A stretch of DNA of 64,000 nucleotides from Synechococcus sp. Tobar12-5m-g (GTDB taxonomy: Bacteria; Cyanobacteriota; Cyanobacteriia; PCC-6307; Cyanobiaceae). The position numbers and the translations under genes are program-made. Location: positions 1-64,000 of the forward strand of contig NZ_JAGQBB010000016.1 in assembly GCF_024345415.1 (NCBI RefSeq), read 5' to 3'. Below, one piece after another: positions 29,906-38,541 of the stretch. Within the stretch, counting starts at the first letter, position 1; every line of letters begins with the position of its first letter. The notes beneath the pieces are model-generated. The model saw only the letters and a list, made by a program, of their open reading frames with translations, searched no databases and was not told the origin of the DNA.

Positions 29906-30295
29906 ATGGCGCGTTTGATGGTGGTCTTGAAGCCCAAGGGGACCACGTCCGGGGAGGAGCTGATTCCACGCCTGCTGCCGACCCTCGCCCTGCTCGACAC
30001 CGAGATCGACCATCAGGGCAAACTTCACCTCAGCGGGCTGCTGCGGGTCCCCCCCCAGGGATTGGCCGTGCAGCTGTTTGCCGATGTGCAGCCCCAGGCC
30101 GATGGCCCGGAACTCGATGTGGTGCTGATGAGCGCGGAAGCGATGACCCGAGGAGCCCCCCAGACCCACCAGGCCCTTCTCAGCCTGATCGCGCTCCTGC
30201 CCGAGCACGCCGCTGATCTGGAACTCACCTTCCGCTCCGACCGAGACGGCCCGCTGCCGCGCAGGGAGCGGACGCCGCTGCAGGCCAGGAGTTGA
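29906..30295 (+). CDS. Conserved hypothetical protein
   Basis: 129 residues from ATG 29906 (MARLMVVLKPKGTTSGEELI); an earlier in-frame ATG at 29852 is possible. It has an alpha/beta pattern with ELDVVLMSAEAMTRGAPQTH and a charged C-terminus. No known motif, signal peptide or membrane span. It is followed 10 bp later by rdgB, probably as an operon. Confidence 0.6.
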   Translation: MARLMVVLKPKGTTSGEELIPRLLPTLALLDTEIDHQGKLHLSGLLRVPPQGLAVQLFADVQPQADGPELDVVLMSAEAMTRGAPQTHQALLSLIALLPEHAADLELTFRSDRDGPLPRRERTPLQARS

Positions 30296-30305
30296 GAGCA
30301 GGACC

Positions 30306-30899
30306 TTGGCACAGGGTCAGGAGCTGGTGATTGCCAGCGGCAATCCGCACAAGATCGAGGAGCTCACCACGATGCTCGACGCCGTGGAGCTCACGGTGCT
30401 GGCCCAGCCCGATGGGTTGGAGATTGAGGAAAGCGGCGCCAGCTTCGCCGAGAATGCCCGGTTGAAGGCCGAAACCGTGGCGAAGCTCACCGGTCGCTGG
30501 ACCCTGGCCGACGACTCGGGGCTGGCCGTGGATGCCCTGGGAGGCGCCCCGGGGGTGTTCTCGGCCCGCTATGCCGCCACCGATGCCGAGCGGATCGCCA
30601 GGCTGCTGGCTGAACTGGGCGACCACCCCTACCGCAGCGCCGCCTTCCATTCCGCCCTGGCCCTGGCCGATCCCGGCGGCCACACCGTGCTGGAAGCGGA
30701 GGGGATCTGCCGTGGCGAGATCCTGAGAGAACCAGTGAAAGGCATCAGAAGCTATGGCTACAACACGCTCCTTCATGTGCGGGAGGCGGGTTGTACCGTC
30801 GCCGAGATGACCGACCACCAATGGGGGAAGTTCGGCAGCCGTGCCAAGGCCGCCCGGCAGCTCGCCCCGGGTCTGCGGGCCCTGCTGGGGGTGGGGTAG
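30306..30899 (+). CDS. rdgB: Non-canonical purine NTP pyrophosphatase (XTP/dITP)
   Basis: 197 residues from a TTG start with AGGA just upstream. The HAM1 signatures are VIASGNPHKIEEL, ENARLKAETVAKLT, LADDSGLAVDALGGAPGVFS and GYNTLLHV. The protein hydrolyses dITP/XTP and keeps them out of DNA. It is convergent with csoS1D, 37 bp away. RdgB next to CsoS1D is also seen beside alpha-carboxysome operons in Prochlorococcus. Confidence 0.94.
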   Translation: MAQGQELVIASGNPHKIEELTTMLDAVELTVLAQPDGLEIEESGASFAENARLKAETVAKLTGRWTLADDSGLAVDALGGAPGVFSARYAATDAERIARLLAELGDHPYRSAAFHSALALADPGGHTVLEAEGICRGEILREPVKGIRSYGYNTLLHVREAGCTVAEMTDHQWGKFGSRAKAARQLAPGLRALLGVG

Positions 30900-30936
30900 G
30901 GGCGCATTCCCCTGGATCGCAGCCTGCGGCCAACCC

Positions 30937-31674
30937 CTAACGACGGTTGATGATCTCGATCGCCCGCATCGCCGCCCCCGCCGCCTCGTCGATGTCCCCC
31001 TCGCGGCCGGCAAGGGTGAGGCGCCCGTAGGCCCCCACCGCCTTCACGTCCACCACGGTGATGTTCGACGATTTCTCCGCCTCGTTGGCGGCGATCAGCA
31101 CGTAGCCGGCGGGTTCGGTTTCGAGGATGAACATGCTCATGCCGGCCTGGATCATCGAGCCGCGCCGGTTCTGGCGGTTGATCAGCACGGCATGGTCGGG
31201 GGTGATGGCGCGAATGATCTCCGACCAGGTGACCTCGCAGTGGCCGCGCCGCTCCACCGTGGTGCCCATCGCATCCATCACGGCCTGGCCGGAGAGCAGC
31301 ACGCTGCTCTGGTCGCGGTGATAGAGCGCCAGCGATCCGAAGGCGCGCTCCACCACCTTCTGGCCGAGCCGCACCGTGCTGGCCTTGAGGGCGATATCGG
31401 TGAGGCGGTGCACCGCCATGCCCGGAGCCACCTCCAGCCAGAGGCAGGCATCGCCGGGGATCGGCAGGAAGCCCTGGGACACCGTGCCCATGTAGGCCGC
31501 CAGCTGGGGCTGGAGCGAATCGAGGAACACGTAGGCCCGCAGCTCGATGTCCGCTCCCAGCTGGATGGAGGAACTGTGGCTGCCGGTCAGGGGTGTGGGC
31601 CTGGATCGAGGATTGGCGTTCTGCGGACGGGGATCAACCGGAAATCGAGGATCAAACCGTGGCGAACGGGGCAT
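30937..31674 (-). CDS. csoS1D: Carboxysome shell protein CsoS1D (tandem BMC domain)
   Basis: 245 residues. After a Pro/Arg-rich N-terminal arm (residues 1-35) come two fused bacterial-microcompartment domains. The first starts at [20 protein letters not shown]. The second carries [38 protein letters not shown] and [10 protein letters not shown]. This is the CsoS1D shell trimer, whose stacked rings form a gated pore in alpha-carboxysomes. The rest of the cso operon (csoS1, rbcLS, csoS2) is not in this window. Confidence 0.92.
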   Translation of the reverse strand: MPRSPRFDPRFPVDPRPQNANPRSRPTPLTGSHSSSIQLGADIELRAYVFLDSLQPQLAAYMGTVSQGFLPIPGDACLWLEVAPGMAVHRLTDIALKASTVRLGQKVVERAFGSLALYHRDQSSVLLSGQAVMDAMGTTVERRGHCEVTWSEIIRAITPDHAVLINRQNRRGSMIQAGMSMFILETEPAGYVLIAANEAEKSSNITVVDVKAVGAYGRLTLAGREGDIDEAAGAAMRAIEIINRR

Positions 31675-31865
31675 CGTGCCAGACCTGCGGGACCGGGGAG
31701 CGTCTTGGCCTGCAAGCGCAGGACTGTTCCCCAGGGACTGGGATTTCGAGGAATTGAGCGGATCCTACCGTTCGACACTGACCGGCCATCAGCGTCGACG
31801 GGGTGCCCCTTGCGGCAGCGGGCTGAGCCGATACCTTTCGGCTCAGAAGCCCTGCCATTGCCGCC

Positions 31866-32330
31866 GTGGTCTCGAAACGCAGCAGCCCCGCCACCGCGGC
31901 CCAGGCCGTTCCCACCCAGGCGGGCGAACAATCTTTCTCCGACTGGATCGCCGGCGCCATCGACCAGGGCGTCAAACCGGAGCAGGCCCTGGCTGTGGTG
32001 GGGCTGGGTCTGATGAGGGGCATGGGGGGCTCCGACTACGGACTGCCGCTGTTCGATCCCGAATCGAGCCCCCAGGACGGGCCGCTTCTGGTTCAGGGGA
32101 TCAAGGCACGGCTGGAAGCCATTGCCCTGGCGATCGAAACCGGCGCCCCGCTCAGCACCCAGGAGGTCAGTCTTCTGATCGGCGCCCGGCCGGGCAACGC
32201 CAAGGTGAGGAGGGCCGGGGTGGTGGCCGAGCGGATCGGCCGCAATGTCTGGCAGCTGCGGCGCTCCCGCGGCGAGGACCGGGAGGCCGCCAGCACGGGG
32301 TTCAGCGAAGGGTTCCGCCGGCGCCTCTGA
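31866..32330 (+). CDS. Conserved hypothetical protein
   Basis: 154 residues from GTG 31866 (MVSKRSSPATAAQAVPTQAG). After a flexible N-terminus it has ALAVVGLGLMRGMGGSDYGL, GIKARLEAIALAIETGAPLS and a basic region reading TQEVSLLIGARPGNAKVRRA. That last part could form a helix-turn-helix. The tail is Arg-rich. Possible DNA-binding protein; not recognised. Divergent from csoS1D. Confidence 0.6.
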   Translation: MVSKRSSPATAAQAVPTQAGEQSFSDWIAGAIDQGVKPEQALAVVGLGLMRGMGGSDYGLPLFDPESSPQDGPLLVQGIKARLEAIALAIETGAPLSTQEVSLLIGARPGNAKVRRAGVVAERIGRNVWQLRRSRGEDREAASTGFSEGFRRRL

Positions 32331-32489
32331 TCCCCGGACTGCCGCCCCGCTCTGACCGAGTGTTGCGATTGTGTGCCGCCTGGGGCGGCAGCCGCTCCAG
32401 CGGCGCTATCAAGGACCTACCGGCGCGCCCTCCACACCGTCGGCCCAGAGCACAGGCAGACAGCTTCGACCGGCGTCCCTGCGCTCCGG
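32331..32489 (+). ncRNA. Candidate small RNA or long 3' end ahead of a strong terminator
   Basis: About 160 bases without a clean gene separate the preceding stop codon from a strong terminator. The stretch is rich in self-complementary GC runs (gccgcctggggcggc and ccgctccagcgg near 32375-32405). It could be a short RNA ending at the terminator or simply the 3' UTR of the upstream gene. It does not match SRP, 6S, tmRNA or RNase P RNA. Confidence 0.25.
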
Positions 32490-32520
32490 AAAAGCCCCCG
32501 TCAGCCGCACGGGGGCTTTT
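32490..32520 (+). terminator. Rho-independent terminator
   Basis: A perfect 12-bp stem, aaaagcccccgt (32490-32501) and acgggggctttt (32509-32520), with the 7-base loop cagccgc, ends in a T run. The flanking A and T runs make it workable in both directions. It closes the transcript of the gene at 31866-32330, or of a small RNA, and insulates the VOC gene 24 bp on. Confidence 0.88.
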
Positions 32521-32544
32521 CTGTATCACTGCGACCCTGCCACC

Positions 32545-32997
32545 ATGGCGTCCCCCGCACTGTTTCACCTGTCCTTTCCCGTCTCTGACCTGGAGGCCAC
32601 GGAACGCTGGTACGTCGATGGGCTCGGCTGCCTGAGGGGGCGGCGCAGCCAAGAGGCGATGGTGCTCGGGCTCGGCGGCCATCAGTTGGTGGCCCATCTG
32701 GAGCGGGATCCGGGGCCAATCCAGCGGGGCCTCTATCCCCGCCACTTCGGCCTGGTGTTCACCGAGCCGGCGGATTTCGAGGCGATCGAGCAACGGGCGA
32801 AGCAGCAGGAGCTCCGCTTTGGCGTGGCCTGCCGGCTTCGCTATCCGGATTCCCCGCTGGAGCACCGCAGTTTCTTTCTGATCGATCCCTCCGCCAACTG
32901 GCTGGAGTTCAAGCACTACCGCCATCCCGAAGCGGTGCTCGGCCTTGGAGAGCTGACCCTGGTAGGGGAGCGCACCGATCCCTCCCTCCTGCCGTGA
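32545..32997 (+). CDS. VOC (glyoxalase/dioxygenase fold) protein
   Basis: 150 residues from ATG 32545. Two beta-alpha-beta-beta-beta units are visible. The first starts FHLSFPVSDLEATERWYVDG, with a His as possible metal ligand. The second starts YPRHFGLVFTEPADFEAIEQ and ends in FFLIDPSANWLEFKHY, where Glu would be the last ligand. Cyanobacterial relatives are annotated as glyoxalase-like dioxygenases; the substrate is unknown. Its TGA overlaps the next ATG by one base. Confidence 0.87.
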   Translation: MASPALFHLSFPVSDLEATERWYVDGLGCLRGRRSQEAMVLGLGGHQLVAHLERDPGPIQRGLYPRHFGLVFTEPADFEAIEQRAKQQELRFGVACRLRYPDSPLEHRSFFLIDPSANWLEFKHYRHPEAVLGLGELTLVGERTDPSLLP

Positions 32998-33467
32998 TGC
33001 CAGATCTGATCGAGCGGCTCCAGCTCACACCGCACCCAGAGGGGGGGTTCTACCGGGAACGGCATCGCTCGACGCTGATCGTGCGGCGGGCCGATGGCCT
33101 GGAGCGCTCGGCCTTCACGTTGATCGACTTCCTGCTGCCCGCCGGAGTGATGAGCCGCTGGCACCGGCTGGGCGGGGCGGAGGAGAGCTGGCACCATGCC
33201 GCCGGTGCCCCCCTGGAGCTGTGGAGCCGGCACCCCGATGGTGGCGAGGCCCTGGCGATGCGGCTGGGTCCCCTGGATCCGGCCGTTCCGGAGCAGTATC
33301 CCGTCCAGGTGATCCCCCCCAACTGGTGGCAAGCGGCGCGCAGCCTGGGCGCCTGGACCCTGGTGAACTGTTGCGTGGCCCCCGGTTTCGACTTCGCCGA
33401 CTTCACCTGCGAGGACGACCAGGGCGACGCTCAGAACGACGACGCTCAGAACAGGGTGTTGCTGTAG
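32997..33467 (+). CDS. Cupin superfamily protein (DUF985)
   Basis: 156 residues. LQLTPHPEGGFYRERHRS is the DUF985 start, and ESWHHAAGAPLELW and VIPPNWWQAARSL belong to the cupin barrel. An Asp-rich tail contains a 15-base repeat (33426-33452) that duplicates DAQN(D). The tail overlaps the convergent DUF2808 gene by 22 bp. Coupled to the VOC gene upstream. Likely metal-dependent; function unknown. Confidence 0.87.
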   Translation: MPDLIERLQLTPHPEGGFYRERHRSTLIVRRADGLERSAFTLIDFLLPAGVMSRWHRLGGAEESWHHAAGAPLELWSRHPDGGEALAMRLGPLDPAVPEQYPVQVIPPNWWQAARSLGAWTLVNCCVAPGFDFADFTCEDDQGDAQNDDAQNRVLL

Positions 33468-34048
33468 ATCGAGAGCCGGGCGAAACCCACCTGCCCACCG
33501 ACGGGGTTGGGGCCGGCTGGATAGGCCCGCACCGCAAACAGGGTGATCCCCGACTGGGCTGGGTTGTTGTAGGGCTTGAGCACCACTGTGACCGTCTGGC
33601 CAGGACCAGGCGGCGCCTCGAAGCGGATGCTGAACAGGCGGCGCTGCTGGTCGAAGCTGGTTTCGATCGGCAGGCTGGCTCCCTCCCGGCGAGGCTCGCC
33701 GAGGAAGGCGCGGGTGCGGCCCTCATCGAAGGGGAAGGTCCAGTCCACCCCGCTGGTCTGCTGAATCTCCACCCGCCCCAGATCCGCCCCGGCCTGCTCG
33801 GGCATCTCAATCGTGAAGTAGTACTCCGCACCGTTGTCCATCACGGTGGTGTAATAGTTGCGGAACGTGAGTTTCCAGGGGGGCGTCTGGAAGACGGTCA
33901 TGCCGCGCAGCTCAAGGGCACGCAGCGGCTGCAGCGATTGCAACGCCGGCACCAGCAGAGCAAGGGCGGTGATCAGGCCCAGGCTCCGGAGGCCGGTGAA
34001 CCGCCTGGTGCGGTGGGGGTTGGCGGACTGGCTCATCGGCTGGGGCAT
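33446..34048 (-). CDS. Secreted DUF2808 protein
   Basis: 200 residues from ATG 34048, which overlaps the upstream stop (TAATG). The signal peptide (GLRSLGLITALALLVPALQS) ends near the ALEL site. The domain reads TPPWKLTFRNYYTTVMDNGA and YYFTIEMPEQAGADLGRVEI, then VTVVLKPYNNP and GITLFAVRAYPAG, the DUF2808 core, a cyanobacterial family of exported proteins with unknown role. Convergent overlap with the cupin gene. Confidence 0.87.
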   Translation of the reverse strand: MPQPMSQSANPHRTRRFTGLRSLGLITALALLVPALQSLQPLRALELRGMTVFQTPPWKLTFRNYYTTVMDNGAEYYFTIEMPEQAGADLGRVEIQQTSGVDWTFPFDEGRTRAFLGEPRREGASLPIETSFDQQRRLFSIRFEAPPGPGQTVTVVLKPYNNPAQSGITLFAVRAYPAGPNPVGGQVGFARLSIYSNTLF

Positions 34049-35352
34049 TACGGTGGATTTGTCTGGGGGCTCGACGATCCCACGGCCCGTTGAAACGGGC
34101 GGGGGTCTTGGTCGCGGCGATGGTGATTCGGCAGGGGAATCGGTTCCCCACCAGCCTGGCGCCCCATGGCCTGAACCTCCATAGCCTGACTTCCGGTTGC
34201 CTGATCCGCCGCCGTCTGGGTCAAGGCCTGGCGCAGGGCCCTGGCCGCCTGCAGCGACATGTCGCGCGGAACGCTGATGCGATCCCGCAGGTACAGGAGC
34301 CCAAGGGCGGAGCCTGGCGGCGGCTGGCAGGGCCAGCCCTCGATCAAACGGGTCAGGGCGCAACGCAGGGCCAGGCCGAAGCGCTCGGGCGGCACGGGAT
34401 TCACGGCCTGAATCGCATCGCGGTGCCTGAGCACCCGCCGCAGGGCCTCCGCCGCGGCGCCCGCAACGGCGGGCTGGGAGGTTTCCGGATCCAGCGGTTC
34501 CTCCAGGGGCCACGGGCCCTGATCGACCCGCTGGCGGCAGGCCAGCTGGCGCGGCGAGCCACTCGCGAAGCAGCCCCCCATCTGGGGAGGAAGATCATGG
34601 GCGTGGGTGTGGAAGTCGCCCTGGGTTCCCAGGTAGGTGGATCGCCCCTCCATCGCCGTGAACCAGGCGGCGATGGAGGGATGGCGCTCCTTGAGCCCAT
34701 AGCCCTTGTAGTAGTAGAGGCTGGCGTTCATTCGCTCGATGTACGGGGTGAAGACCAGATCGGCCGTGCTGAATTCCGCCAGGAAGAAGGGGCCGGGCGT
34801 GGCCTGCAGGGCCTGATCCACCATCGCCGCCACCCGGTCGAAGGCCCTCTCGGCGGCAGCTTCCTCCCGCTCCGAACGGCGGGGCACGCACAACCACTGG
34901 CACCAGGCCCGGAACAGGGTGCGCTCCAGCTGGCGCAACGGCAGCACCCGCGGATCCTCCATGGCCGCGCCGAGGGGCCCGAAGGCCGATTCGAGGGCCA
35001 ACAGGATGTCGTCGCTCTCGGTGATCAGGCGGCCATCGAGGTCCAAGGCGGGCAGCATGCCGGAGGGCACCAGACGCTTGAACCAGGGCTCCTTCTCGCC
35101 GTAGCAGACCATCGTGACCTTGCGGATCCGGTAGGGGATTCGCTTTTCCTCCAGCCACAGCCACACCTTCTGGCAGTAGGGACACCAGGCATGGTGATCC
35201 CGGAACAGGGTGACCCGCAGGTCAGATTCGCCCTGGCCGAAGAGCCGTAGCGTGGCCTGGGCATTGGTGGGACCAGTGACCCGGTCGGGCTCGGGCGAAG
35301 CCAGTGCCTCCAGCCCCTGCCAGCTGAGCGGTTCGATGGGAGCTGTGGACAC
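34048..35352 (-). CDS. Large glutathione S-transferase-like protein
   Basis: 434 residues. The thioredoxin-fold N-terminal domain has [20 protein letters not shown] (a CPYC pair) and [21 protein letters not shown] helical GST C-terminal domain ([20 protein letters not shown]) follows to about residue 235. The final ~190 residues are an Arg/Ala-rich helical extension with a repetitive Gln-Ala tail not typical of GSTs. Probably a glutathione-dependent oxidoreductase or transferase. Coupled to the downstream DUF2808 gene. Confidence 0.85.
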   Translation of the reverse strand: MSTAPIEPLSWQGLEALASPEPDRVTGPTNAQATLRLFGQGESDLRVTLFRDHHAWCPYCQKVWLWLEEKRIPYRIRKVTMVCYGEKEPWFKRLVPSGMLPALDLDGRLITESDDILLALESAFGPLGAAMEDPRVLPLRQLERTLFRAWCQWLCVPRRSEREEAAAERAFDRVAAMVDQALQATPGPFFLAEFSTADLVFTPYIERMNASLYYYKGYGLKERHPSIAAWFTAMEGRSTYLGTQGDFHTHAHDLPPQMGGCFASGSPRQLACRQRVDQGPWPLEEPLDPETSQPAVAGAAAEALRRVLRHRDAIQAVNPVPPERFGLALRCALTRLIEGWPCQPPPGSALGLLYLRDRISVPRDMSLQAARALRQALTQTAADQATGSQAMEVQAMGRQAGGEPIPLPNHHRRDQDPRPFQRAVGSSSPQTNPP

Positions 35353-35608
35353 GTTGGCGGGGCCAAAAGAGCGCCTTTGAGGCTAGGGAACCTGCCTGCC
35401 GCCGCCGCTGGCGAGCCCGATCTTCAGCGATGCAATGGAAAAGGAAGATATCCTTAAGAAGTACAGCGCCTCTGCAGCTTTTGCCTGGCTCGCCATAAAG
35501 TATCAAAATTGATCGATATTGATCATACCGTGAGGAGAAGGCTCTGAACCGTAGAAATCTGAGATTAGATATTCCAATCGCTCCATGGCTCGAAGGAAAA
35601 AGCAAAGC
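35353..35608. promoter_or_regulatory. AT-rich divergent promoter region with repeated attgatc motifs
   Basis: Between the GST-like gene (minus) and the LysR-like gene (plus) the sequence becomes AT-rich. Around 35506-35526 it contains aaattgatcgatattgatca, two direct copies of attgatc ten bases apart overlapping near-palindromes of gatc. This spacing suits an operator for the adjacent regulator. No assignment of -35/-10 boxes is firm. Confidence 0.4.
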
Positions 35609-36481
35609 ATGGAGAAGCGCATCGACAGTCGGCTCGTGATGCGTTGGTTGCCACTGTACGAACTTTGCCTCTATTCAGGCAGCTGCAACCGAGCCGCCGG
35701 CTCCTGCGATTTTTCCCAGGCCACCTTGAACCGAGCCCACCGCGCCATTGTGGAGCTGCTTGAGGAGGCCGAGGACAAGAAGCTTCGCGATCTGCTGCCA
35801 ACCCTTCGCCTCACCGCCCAGAAGCTGAGAACGGCTGAGGGCTTCTGCCGGATCGAGGTTGATCCTTTCCTACCTGTCACCACCAACGGCGGCGATCTGC
35901 GGATCGAGCGCTGGCTGCGCCACAAGGCCGATCTCTCCACCAGCCTGCAGCTGCTCGGTGAGCGAATATCCGATGTGTTCGTTGGATCACTCTACGAACT
36001 GGAGCTGGAGCGCAGCAGGAAGCTGCTCCATTTTCAGGGCAAGCCGCTGGTGGCTGAAGCCCTGATCCGCACCCCCCTCTGGCGTGTCGGGCCGAAGCCG
36101 AGGGGGGCAATCGGCCACCACCGGGAGCCGATCCTGACGCTGCATCAACGGCTTCAGCATCCAAGGTTGATCAGCCGGCTCAAGACTCTCGGCTATCGGA
36201 TTGAAACCACGGCTCGGGAGCGCCGAGAGATCGATGGGCCCGAAACCGCAGAGGTGATCAGCCATCTGCAGCTGAATCATCAGCCGATCCCGGATCAGTT
36301 CAGCCTGCTGGATACCACCCCCATCGACCATGACGTGATCGGCATTGTCTACAGCGCCAGTTATGCGGAAGAGCAGCCCTATTTCAAGGGCTTGATGTCG
36401 CAACTGACCCGGCAGTTGCGACAGGGTCTTCAGGCGGAAACAGAGTTGGCCAACAGAACGGTGATGGCAAAAATGGTGTAA
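35609..36481 (+). CDS. Divergent LysR-like transcriptional regulator
   Basis: 290 residues from ATG 35609, preceded by AAGGA at good spacing; an ATG at 35585 is also open. The N-terminal part, LPLYELCLYSGSCNRAAGSC then DFSQATLNRAHRAIVELLEE, follows the LysR winged-helix spacing (F..v...gS...AA....sQ...sr.i..LE) although most identities are lost. A helical linker follows, then an effector-like domain of alternating strands (DVFVGSLYELELERSRKLLH). Cys are unusually frequent in the HTH. The AT-rich flank and lower GC suggest acquisition. Not confirmable as LysR without structure prediction. Confidence 0.55.
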   Translation: MEKRIDSRLVMRWLPLYELCLYSGSCNRAAGSCDFSQATLNRAHRAIVELLEEAEDKKLRDLLPTLRLTAQKLRTAEGFCRIEVDPFLPVTTNGGDLRIERWLRHKADLSTSLQLLGERISDVFVGSLYELELERSRKLLHFQGKPLVAEALIRTPLWRVGPKPRGAIGHHREPILTLHQRLQHPRLISRLKTLGYRIETTARERREIDGPETAEVISHLQLNHQPIPDQFSLLDTTPIDHDVIGIVYSASYAEEQPYFKGLMSQLTRQLRQGLQAETELANRTVMAKMV

Positions 36482-36524
36482 TGGAGAGGGGATCGGCCAT
36501 TCTGGATCCAGCCGTTGACCCCCC

Positions 36525-37913
36525 ATGACCCCAACGCTCTCCGCCGCGGTGGAGGCCTTCGACCTGGTGGTGATCGGTGCTGGATCGGGGGGGCTGGCAG
36601 CCGCCAAACGCGCCGCCTCCCACGGCGCCCGGGTGGCCATCGTCGAAGGCGACCGGGTCGGCGGCACCTGCGTGATCCGCGGCTGTGTCCCCAAGAAACT
36701 GCTGGTCTACGGATCCACCTACCGGCACCTGCTCGAAGACGCCGCCAGCTACGGCTGGTCGATCGGCTCCCCCCACTGTGATCCGGCCCGCCTGCTGGCC
36801 CAGGTGCGCTCCGAGGTGGACCGGCTCAACCAACTGCATCTCGGTTTCCTCGACGCGGCGGGAGTGGAACTGGTGCGGGGCTGGGGGCGGTTCCTGGATC
36901 CCCATCACCTCCAGGTCACCACCACCGACCCGGCGCCGCCACGGGTCCTGCGGGGCGAGCGCCTGTTGATTGCCGTGGGCGGGCGGCCCCAGCGGCCCGA
37001 TCTTCCCGGCGCCGAGCTGGCCTGGGTGAGCGACGACCTTTTCCTGCTCGAAACCCTGCCCGAGCGGGTGGTGATCGTGGGGGCGGGCTTCATCGCCTGC
37101 GAATTCGCCGGGATCCTCAACGGTCTCGGCGTGGGGGTCACCCAGCTGGTGCGCGGCGACCACCTGCTGCGGGGCTTCGACCGGGAGCTCTCCGAGACTG
37201 TCCGCGAAGCCATGGAAGCCGACGGAATCGAGATCCGCTTCTGCCACAGCCCAGCCGCGATCAGCGGCAAGGCCGGCGCACTGGTGCTGACCAGCCAAAG
37301 CGGCGATGCCCTGCCCTGCGGCGGTGTGCTGCTGGCAACGGGCCGCAAGCCCTGGCTCACCCCGCTCAACCTGGAGGCCGCCGGGGTGGCGATCGAGCAG
37401 GAGAGAATTCCGGTGGATGCCGATCAATGCACCAACATCCCCCACATCTACGCCGTGGGAGATGTCACCGATCGGATCAATCTCACCCCCGTCGCCGTGG
37501 ATGAGGGGCGCGCCTTCGCCGATACGGTCTATGGCCAGCAGCCACGCCAGGTGGATCATGGCCTGATCGCCAGCGCCGTGTTCAGCCAGCCGGAGCTGGC
37601 CACGGTGGGGCTGAGCGAGGAGGCTGCGGTGGAACGGCTCGGCCGTGAAGCCATCCGCGTGCATCGCGCCCGCTTCCGGGCGATGAGCCAGGCCCTGCCG
37701 CAACGCGGTCCCCGTTGTCTGCTCAAGCTGGTGGTGGAGCAGGCCACCGGCAAGGTGCTGGGTTGTCACATGGTGGGGGACCATGCTGCCGAGATCATTC
37801 AGATGGCGGCGATCGCCATCGGCATGGGGGCCACCAAGGCCGATTTCGATCGCACCATGGCGCTGCACCCCACCGTGGCCGAGGAATTTGTGACCATGCC
37901 GGACAATCCTTGA
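36525..37913 (+). CDS. gor: Glutathione-disulfide reductase
   Basis: 462 residues. FAD-binding VVIGAGSGGLAAAKRAA, the redox-active pair GGTCVIRGCVPKKLLVYG, NAD(P)-binding VVIVGAGFIACEFAGILNGL, FAD site IYAVGDVTDRINLTPVA, and the dimer-interface HPTVAEEF with the catalytic His. It recycles GSSG with NADPH in the cytoplasm. It complements the two GST-type proteins in this window and the zwf-opcA NADPH source at 51-53 kb. Confidence 0.95.
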   Translation: MTPTLSAAVEAFDLVVIGAGSGGLAAAKRAASHGARVAIVEGDRVGGTCVIRGCVPKKLLVYGSTYRHLLEDAASYGWSIGSPHCDPARLLAQVRSEVDRLNQLHLGFLDAAGVELVRGWGRFLDPHHLQVTTTDPAPPRVLRGERLLIAVGGRPQRPDLPGAELAWVSDDLFLLETLPERVVIVGAGFIACEFAGILNGLGVGVTQLVRGDHLLRGFDRELSETVREAMEADGIEIRFCHSPAAISGKAGALVLTSQSGDALPCGGVLLATGRKPWLTPLNLEAAGVAIEQERIPVDADQCTNIPHIYAVGDVTDRINLTPVAVDEGRAFADTVYGQQPRQVDHGLIASAVFSQPELATVGLSEEAAVERLGREAIRVHRARFRAMSQALPQRGPRCLLKLVVEQATGKVLGCHMVGDHAAEIIQMAAIAIGMGATKADFDRTMALHPTVAEEFVTMPDNP

Positions 37914-38010
37914 GATCTCCTAAAGAGGGGAAAACCAAGAAAAAGCTGATCAAATGTTGACTAGGATTTGATGGTAAGGGCTCACATCCTGAGCCGGATC
38001 GGGATCTTCC

Positions 38011-38469
38011 TTGAAACCAGCGCTCCTCCTGATCGGCCTCGAAGCGGAGCCTCAATGCCAAATGCTTCCCTTTCTGGAGGCAGCTGGCTGGCTGGTTCAT
38101 GGGCCCAGCGATGGGCTCCAGGCCCTGGACCTGGCCCGGGAGCGGCAGCCCTGCCTGATCCTGATTCAGTCGAGCCCAGCACCGATGCCCAACGGACTCG
38201 GAATCTGCCAGGACCTGCGGGCCGACCGACGGACCACCGCCATCCCCATCCTGATCGTCTCCACCCTCGGAGCCATGGCCGACCGCCTGGACGGCTTCCG
38301 GGCCGGGGCGGATGCCTACCTCCCCACCCCCTGCGATTTCGAGGAGCTCTTCGTACGACTCAAGGCCCTGCTGCCCGATCGCGGCGCGGGTCGCTCGATG
38401 CCCGGATCCACCGCCTGGGAAGGGACCTCGCTGGGGGAGTTGGCTGCCCGAAGCAAGAGCACCCGGTGA
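38011..38469 (+). CDS. Receiver-like protein lacking the phospho-acceptor Asp
   Basis: 152 residues from TTG 38011. It has the CheY-like fold pattern (ALLLIGLEAEPQCQMLPFLE, ADRLDGFRAGADAYLPTPCD). Where the phosphorylated Asp should stand, in LILIQSSPAPMPNG, there is Ser. The conserved Lys is Thr (LPTP). The acidic pair is reduced to Glu residues. It has no output domain. Probably a phosphorylation-independent pseudo-receiver. It follows gor and converges with hemN. Confidence 0.75.
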   Translation: MKPALLLIGLEAEPQCQMLPFLEAAGWLVHGPSDGLQALDLARERQPCLILIQSSPAPMPNGLGICQDLRADRRTTAIPILIVSTLGAMADRLDGFRAGADAYLPTPCDFEELFVRLKALLPDRGAGRSMPGSTAWEGTSLGELAARSKSTR

Positions 38470-38541
38470 CGAACGGAGCTCCGAGGCTCCTGCCCTTGCC
38501 GAGAAATTGGGCGCTCAGCAACGGTTCTACTGTGACGACGC

